Below, in pieces: positions 61,562 to 64,000 of a DNA stretch of 64,000 nucleotides. Source of the stretch: Sulfitobacter albidus (GTDB lineage Bacteria > Pseudomonadota > Alphaproteobacteria > Rhodobacterales > Rhodobacteraceae); assembly GCF_018200035.1 (NCBI RefSeq), contig NZ_CP073584.1, forward strand, positions 1 through 64,000. Direction: 5' to 3'. The translations under genes and the position numbers were made by a program. The notes under the pieces were generated by a model, which saw only the letters and a list, made by a program, of their open reading frames with translations, had not been told where the DNA came from and ran no database searches. How positions within the stretch are numbered: the stretch's first letter is position 1; every line of letters starts with the position of its first letter.

Positions 61562-61684
61562 TTGCCTTCCTCTCGCTGAATGGCGTTGTGCGCGACGAAA
61601 CTGCGAACGAGACTATGCTGCACCAAACTATCGCACCAATGCCAAATTCGACGCGGATTCATCCCAAGCTCCCCGCAACCTTGT

Positions 61685-62116
61685 TCAAAAATTTGCCAAC
61701 TCCGTAATGTCGTCAAGTATCGTTTGATCACCCTCTTCCCTGTGAATTAGAGAAAGAAGCCCTTCCCGCCAGTCTTGTTTTCCCTCTGAGATCTCGCGCC
61801 TCATGATCTCAAGACCACCATTCGCATATTCTTCAAAGCAAAGGACACGCTCTGCTTCGTTTGAGGGAGCAAGCATCTTTGGGTCTTTGTTCTCTTCGAT
61901 CGCAATCATGCTCATGATCGTGCGATCAAAATCGCCTCTGAATACTTCAAGATCGATCGGTTCAGAGCTCTTCTGGAAAGACTGCCGATTGCCCCTGCGG
62001 AAGCCTAGTGCAGCTGCAAAGACAAGTGCATCCTTGAAGGTTGGGAAAATCCCTTCGTCCCGTAACTCGCTCAGCATATCTTCAAATTCTGCGGGTCGTC
62101 TTACTCTAGTGGCCAA
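61685..62116 (-). CDS. DndE-like protein (DNA phosphorothioation-associated protein 4 type)
   Basis: I chose the TTG at 62116 because GAGGAGGGC lies just upstream and the overlap with dndD is then only 11 bases (143 aa). FPTFKDALVFAAALGFRRGNRQSFQKSSEPIDLEVF and MLAPSNEAERVLCFEEYANGGLEIMRREISEG match the phosphorothioation-associated protein 4 family more than the short canonical DndE. It occupies the dndE position after dndD. Canonical DndE binds nicked DNA; whether this one does is open. Confidence 0.8.
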   Translation of the reverse strand: MATRVRRPAEFEDMLSELRDEGIFPTFKDALVFAAALGFRRGNRQSFQKSSEPIDLEVFRGDFDRTIMSMIAIEENKDPKMLAPSNEAERVLCFEEYANGGLEIMRREISEGKQDWREGLLSLIHREEGDQTILDDITELANF

Positions 62117-64000
62117 GGTAGCCCTCCTCAATCTTGGTGAACTCAGGCCCCTCGGTACGCTTGACGTAGTCACTATCCTCCTCACGACCTTTCGATTTTG
62201 GGGCGTGATAGACTAAGCTGTATTCTTTGCCGATAAATGGGCGACACTTGTCGTCAACTTCCTTGCTCCACTGAGAGTTAGACGCAAAAATGATTACTTG
62301 ATCGGCGAGATCAGGAATGTGCTGGGCGATCTTCTCACGATATTCGCGATCCAGAGCGCCAAATGGTGAATCCATGATCAGTGGATACACGCCGCCTTTA
62401 AAGAAAGTTGTTTTTGCTTTGTTACGCTCCTTTGCGAGGTTTACCAAGCTCGCAATGAAACTCAGACTAATGACCTGGTTCTCACCCGTCGACTTCTCAG
62501 AAACGGGCTGCTTTCCCACCCCTGGTATGTCTTTGAATATTCTCAAGGTGTAGTCGCTATCAATCTCCGCATAGAAGTCTTTGCGCAGGATGCTCTGGAA
62601 AGTGTCATTAACCTTGGACGAGAGATGGTGTCGCGTCTCCTCGGCTAAAGCCTCATGGAGATTGTCAATGAGACTTTTGCAGGCTTCTGCGAACTCAAGC
62701 TTCTGTCTTGCCAAGTCTTCTTTTTGAGATTTGGATTGGACTTTGTCGATCTCTTTTTTGATCTTGGCCAAGTCGTCGTTCAGCGTTTCGATCGCATCTT
62801 TCGCCTTGATGATTTTCAAGCGCTCGTCCGCTTGCAGTTGAGTCAATTCGTTCCGCCGCTCTTCAAGACGTTTTACATCTTCAATATCAGAAGACCCTAA
62901 GCTGCTACTGATCTCGTCAAGCTCTTCTGCGATCGCTTTTATTCGTTTGTTGAAGTCACTTTCTTTTGCGGACCAAATCGAGAGCTGTGCATATAGCCGA
63001 TTTCTCTCACGTGGCATTGCTCTTAGGTTGCTTACGACATCGGTAAACGCGGCCTCCAGATCCTCTCCTGTTGCTTGATCTCGATAACCTTCGAGAGCTG
63101 ATCTAGCTTGCGAGCCCTCCTGTAGCTCTGTACCGCAAATGCACTTCGCGTCATGCAGCAGATCGTCGATGAAGGTGCGTCTGATTTTGTACGGTAGTTC
63201 GCCCTTCTTACGACAATCTTCTAGAACATTGGATACAGAGGTCACGGTATCGTTCAGGAAAGCCAGCGCACCAGTCTGAGAGACCAGGCCCATTCTATCT
63301 TGGCTGAGGTTCTCAAGCTCGCCTTCAATTTTGCCTTTTTCAGTCTCCAGACTTCGCCTTTGCTCTGCCTTCGCCTTCACATCAGCAATCTGCTCATATG
63401 ATGCGTTGATGGCATCAAGTTCGGTTTGAAAGCCTTTGTTAGATTTCGACGCAGTTTCCCGCTCCTGTTTGCGTTGATCTATCTCAGTGTTGATCTTCGC
63501 TTCTTGCTCAAGCAGCTCGCGGTAGTCAGAAGAGGCCGTTTCACTTGCTTCTTTCCGTAAGTCCTTAATCACCAGACGCCCAAGATGATCACTGGCACGG
63601 TCGATGATCTCTAAGCCCATCAAGGTCTTGATGGCTTCTCGGATTTCACCGGATGCAGACACATTCGCGAGTTTTTCGATCCGCTCTCCGTTAAAGAAGA
63701 AATACGAATGCATCTGCTCAGGTATCAATTGATTGATACGGTTAGCCGGATTTTGCGCTGTTTCGGTTCCGCCCTTTTCATTAATCCAATGAAGGGTTGG
63801 AACAGATTTTCCGATTGCATCGACCTCTAAAGCATCACTTGTACGCTTGAAATCTTGTTTTCGATGTACAGTGTAGGTCGAGCCTTCATGCTCAAACTTG
63901 AGCTCCAAGCTTAGCTCCGCAACTGAGCCAATGGCTGTCTCGGATAAAGCAAGTTCATTTAAAATGGTCTGATTGCCAGTGTCAAAGTCTGTAGTTCCAT
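62106..64000 (-). CDS. dndD: DndD, SMC/Rad50-like ATPase of phosphorothioation (N-terminus beyond window)
   Basis: The frame runs open from the right window edge to a TAG at 62106, giving about 631 residues. The beginning GTTDFDTGNQTILNELALSE corresponds to the region just after Walker A, so about 60-70 residues are outside. Then follow the coiled-coil arms, a hook with cysteines (DAKCICGTEL), the ABC signature region STGENQVISLSFIASLVNLAKE and Walker B VYPLIMDSPFGALDREYREK near the C-terminus. DndD is thought to nick or open DNA for sulfur insertion. It overlaps the dndE-like gene. Confidence 0.93.
   Translation of the reverse strand, partial: GTTDFDTGNQTILNELALSETAIGSVAELSLELKFEHEGSTYTVHRKQDFKRTSDALEVDAIGKSVPTLHWINEKGGTETAQNPANRINQLIPEQMHSYFFFNGERIEKLANVSASGEIREAIKTLMGLEIIDRASDHLGRLVIKDLRKEASETASSDYRELLEQEAKINTEIDQRKQERETASKSNKGFQTELDAINASYEQIADVKAKAEQRRSLETEKGKIEGELENLSQDRMGLVSQTGALAFLNDTVTSVSNVLEDCRKKGELPYKIRRTFIDDLLHDAKCICGTELQEGSQARSALEGYRDQATGEDLEAAFTDVVSNLRAMPRERNRLYAQLSIWSAKESDFNKRIKAIAEELDEISSSLGSSDIEDVKRLEERRNELTQLQADERLKIIKAKDAIETLNDDLAKIKKEIDKVQSKSQKEDLARQKLEFAEACKSLIDNLHEALAEETRHHLSSKVNDTFQSILRKDFYAEIDSDYTLRIFKDIPGVGKQPVSEKSTGENQVISLSFIASLVNLAKERNKAKTTFFKGGVYPLIMDSPFGALDREYREKIAQHIPDLADQVIIFASNSQWSKEVDDKCRPFIGKEYSLVYHAPKSKGREEDSDYVKRTEGPEFTKIEEGYLGH

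Overview
The window is almost certainly most of a conjugative repABC plasmid from an alphaproteobacterium of the Rhodobacteraceae (Roseobacter group). The repABC replicon has RepA and RepB of the type seen in that family. The gene set DUF3768, strawberry-notch helicase, toprim, DUF2493, DUF736 is a typical backbone of their plasmids. The transfer system is VirB/VirD2/VirD4. I see no rRNA, tRNA, CRISPR array or intact insertion sequence. A DNA phosphorothioation (dnd) operon is cut by the window edges: dndB and the 5' part of dndC lie at 1-2203 on the minus strand, and dndD (lacking its 5' end), a dndE-like gene and two further genes lie at 59790-64000, also minus. Order and orientation match one operon read across the junction. 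The simplest reading is a circular plasmid only slightly larger than the window (inference, about 64.6 kb).

Layout. 1-2257: dndC(partial)/dndB, minus. 2461-12293: backbone genes (ParB-like, DUF3768, frameshifted strawberry-notch methylase/helicase, toprim primase-like, DUF2493). 12294-16574: repA-repB-repC with a candidate antisense ctRNA and repeated sites. 16739-26373: four-gene minus-strand cassette of McrC, McrB, a UvrD/AddA-like helicase-nuclease and an AddB-like nuclease. 26531-29496: plus-strand block of a two-TM miniprotein, a GIY-YIG-like protein, a coiled-coil NYN-type RNase and a prokaryotic viperin. 30103-32846: DUF736, the AbiEi/AbiEii toxin-antitoxin pair and a 58-aa protein. 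33247-37807: mobilisation (MobC-like, VirD2-type relaxase, VirD4). 38098-40625: small basic protein, HicA-like protein and an ankyrin protein. 40754-52009: complete virB operon, minus, with two lytic transglycosylases. 52142-59678: accessory genes (secreted protein, HTH plus PD-(D/E)XK-like pair, HicAB, two membrane proteins with nuclease-like domains, DUF6880). 59790-64000: rest of the dnd operon.

How it works together. RepABC provides replication and partition. MobC/relaxase/VirD4 plus VirB2-VirB11 provide self-transfer. HicAB and AbiE stabilise the plasmid and may block phage. The cargo is dominated by defence: base-backbone modification (Dnd), modified-DNA restriction (McrBC with an EVE-like insertion), a viperin that would make chain-terminating nucleotides, and several uncharacterised nuclease-like proteins. 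The best candidates for undescribed biology are the viperin plus NYN-RNase pair, the dnd-linked four-TM protein plus DGQHR protein (no DndFGH is present), the McrBC plus AddAB-like cassette, and a covarying nested hairpin found upstream of two unrelated backbone genes.

Two genes (dndB and the strawberry-notch gene) are broken by what looks like one missing C in a C-run. This may be a sequencing or assembly artefact or real decay.
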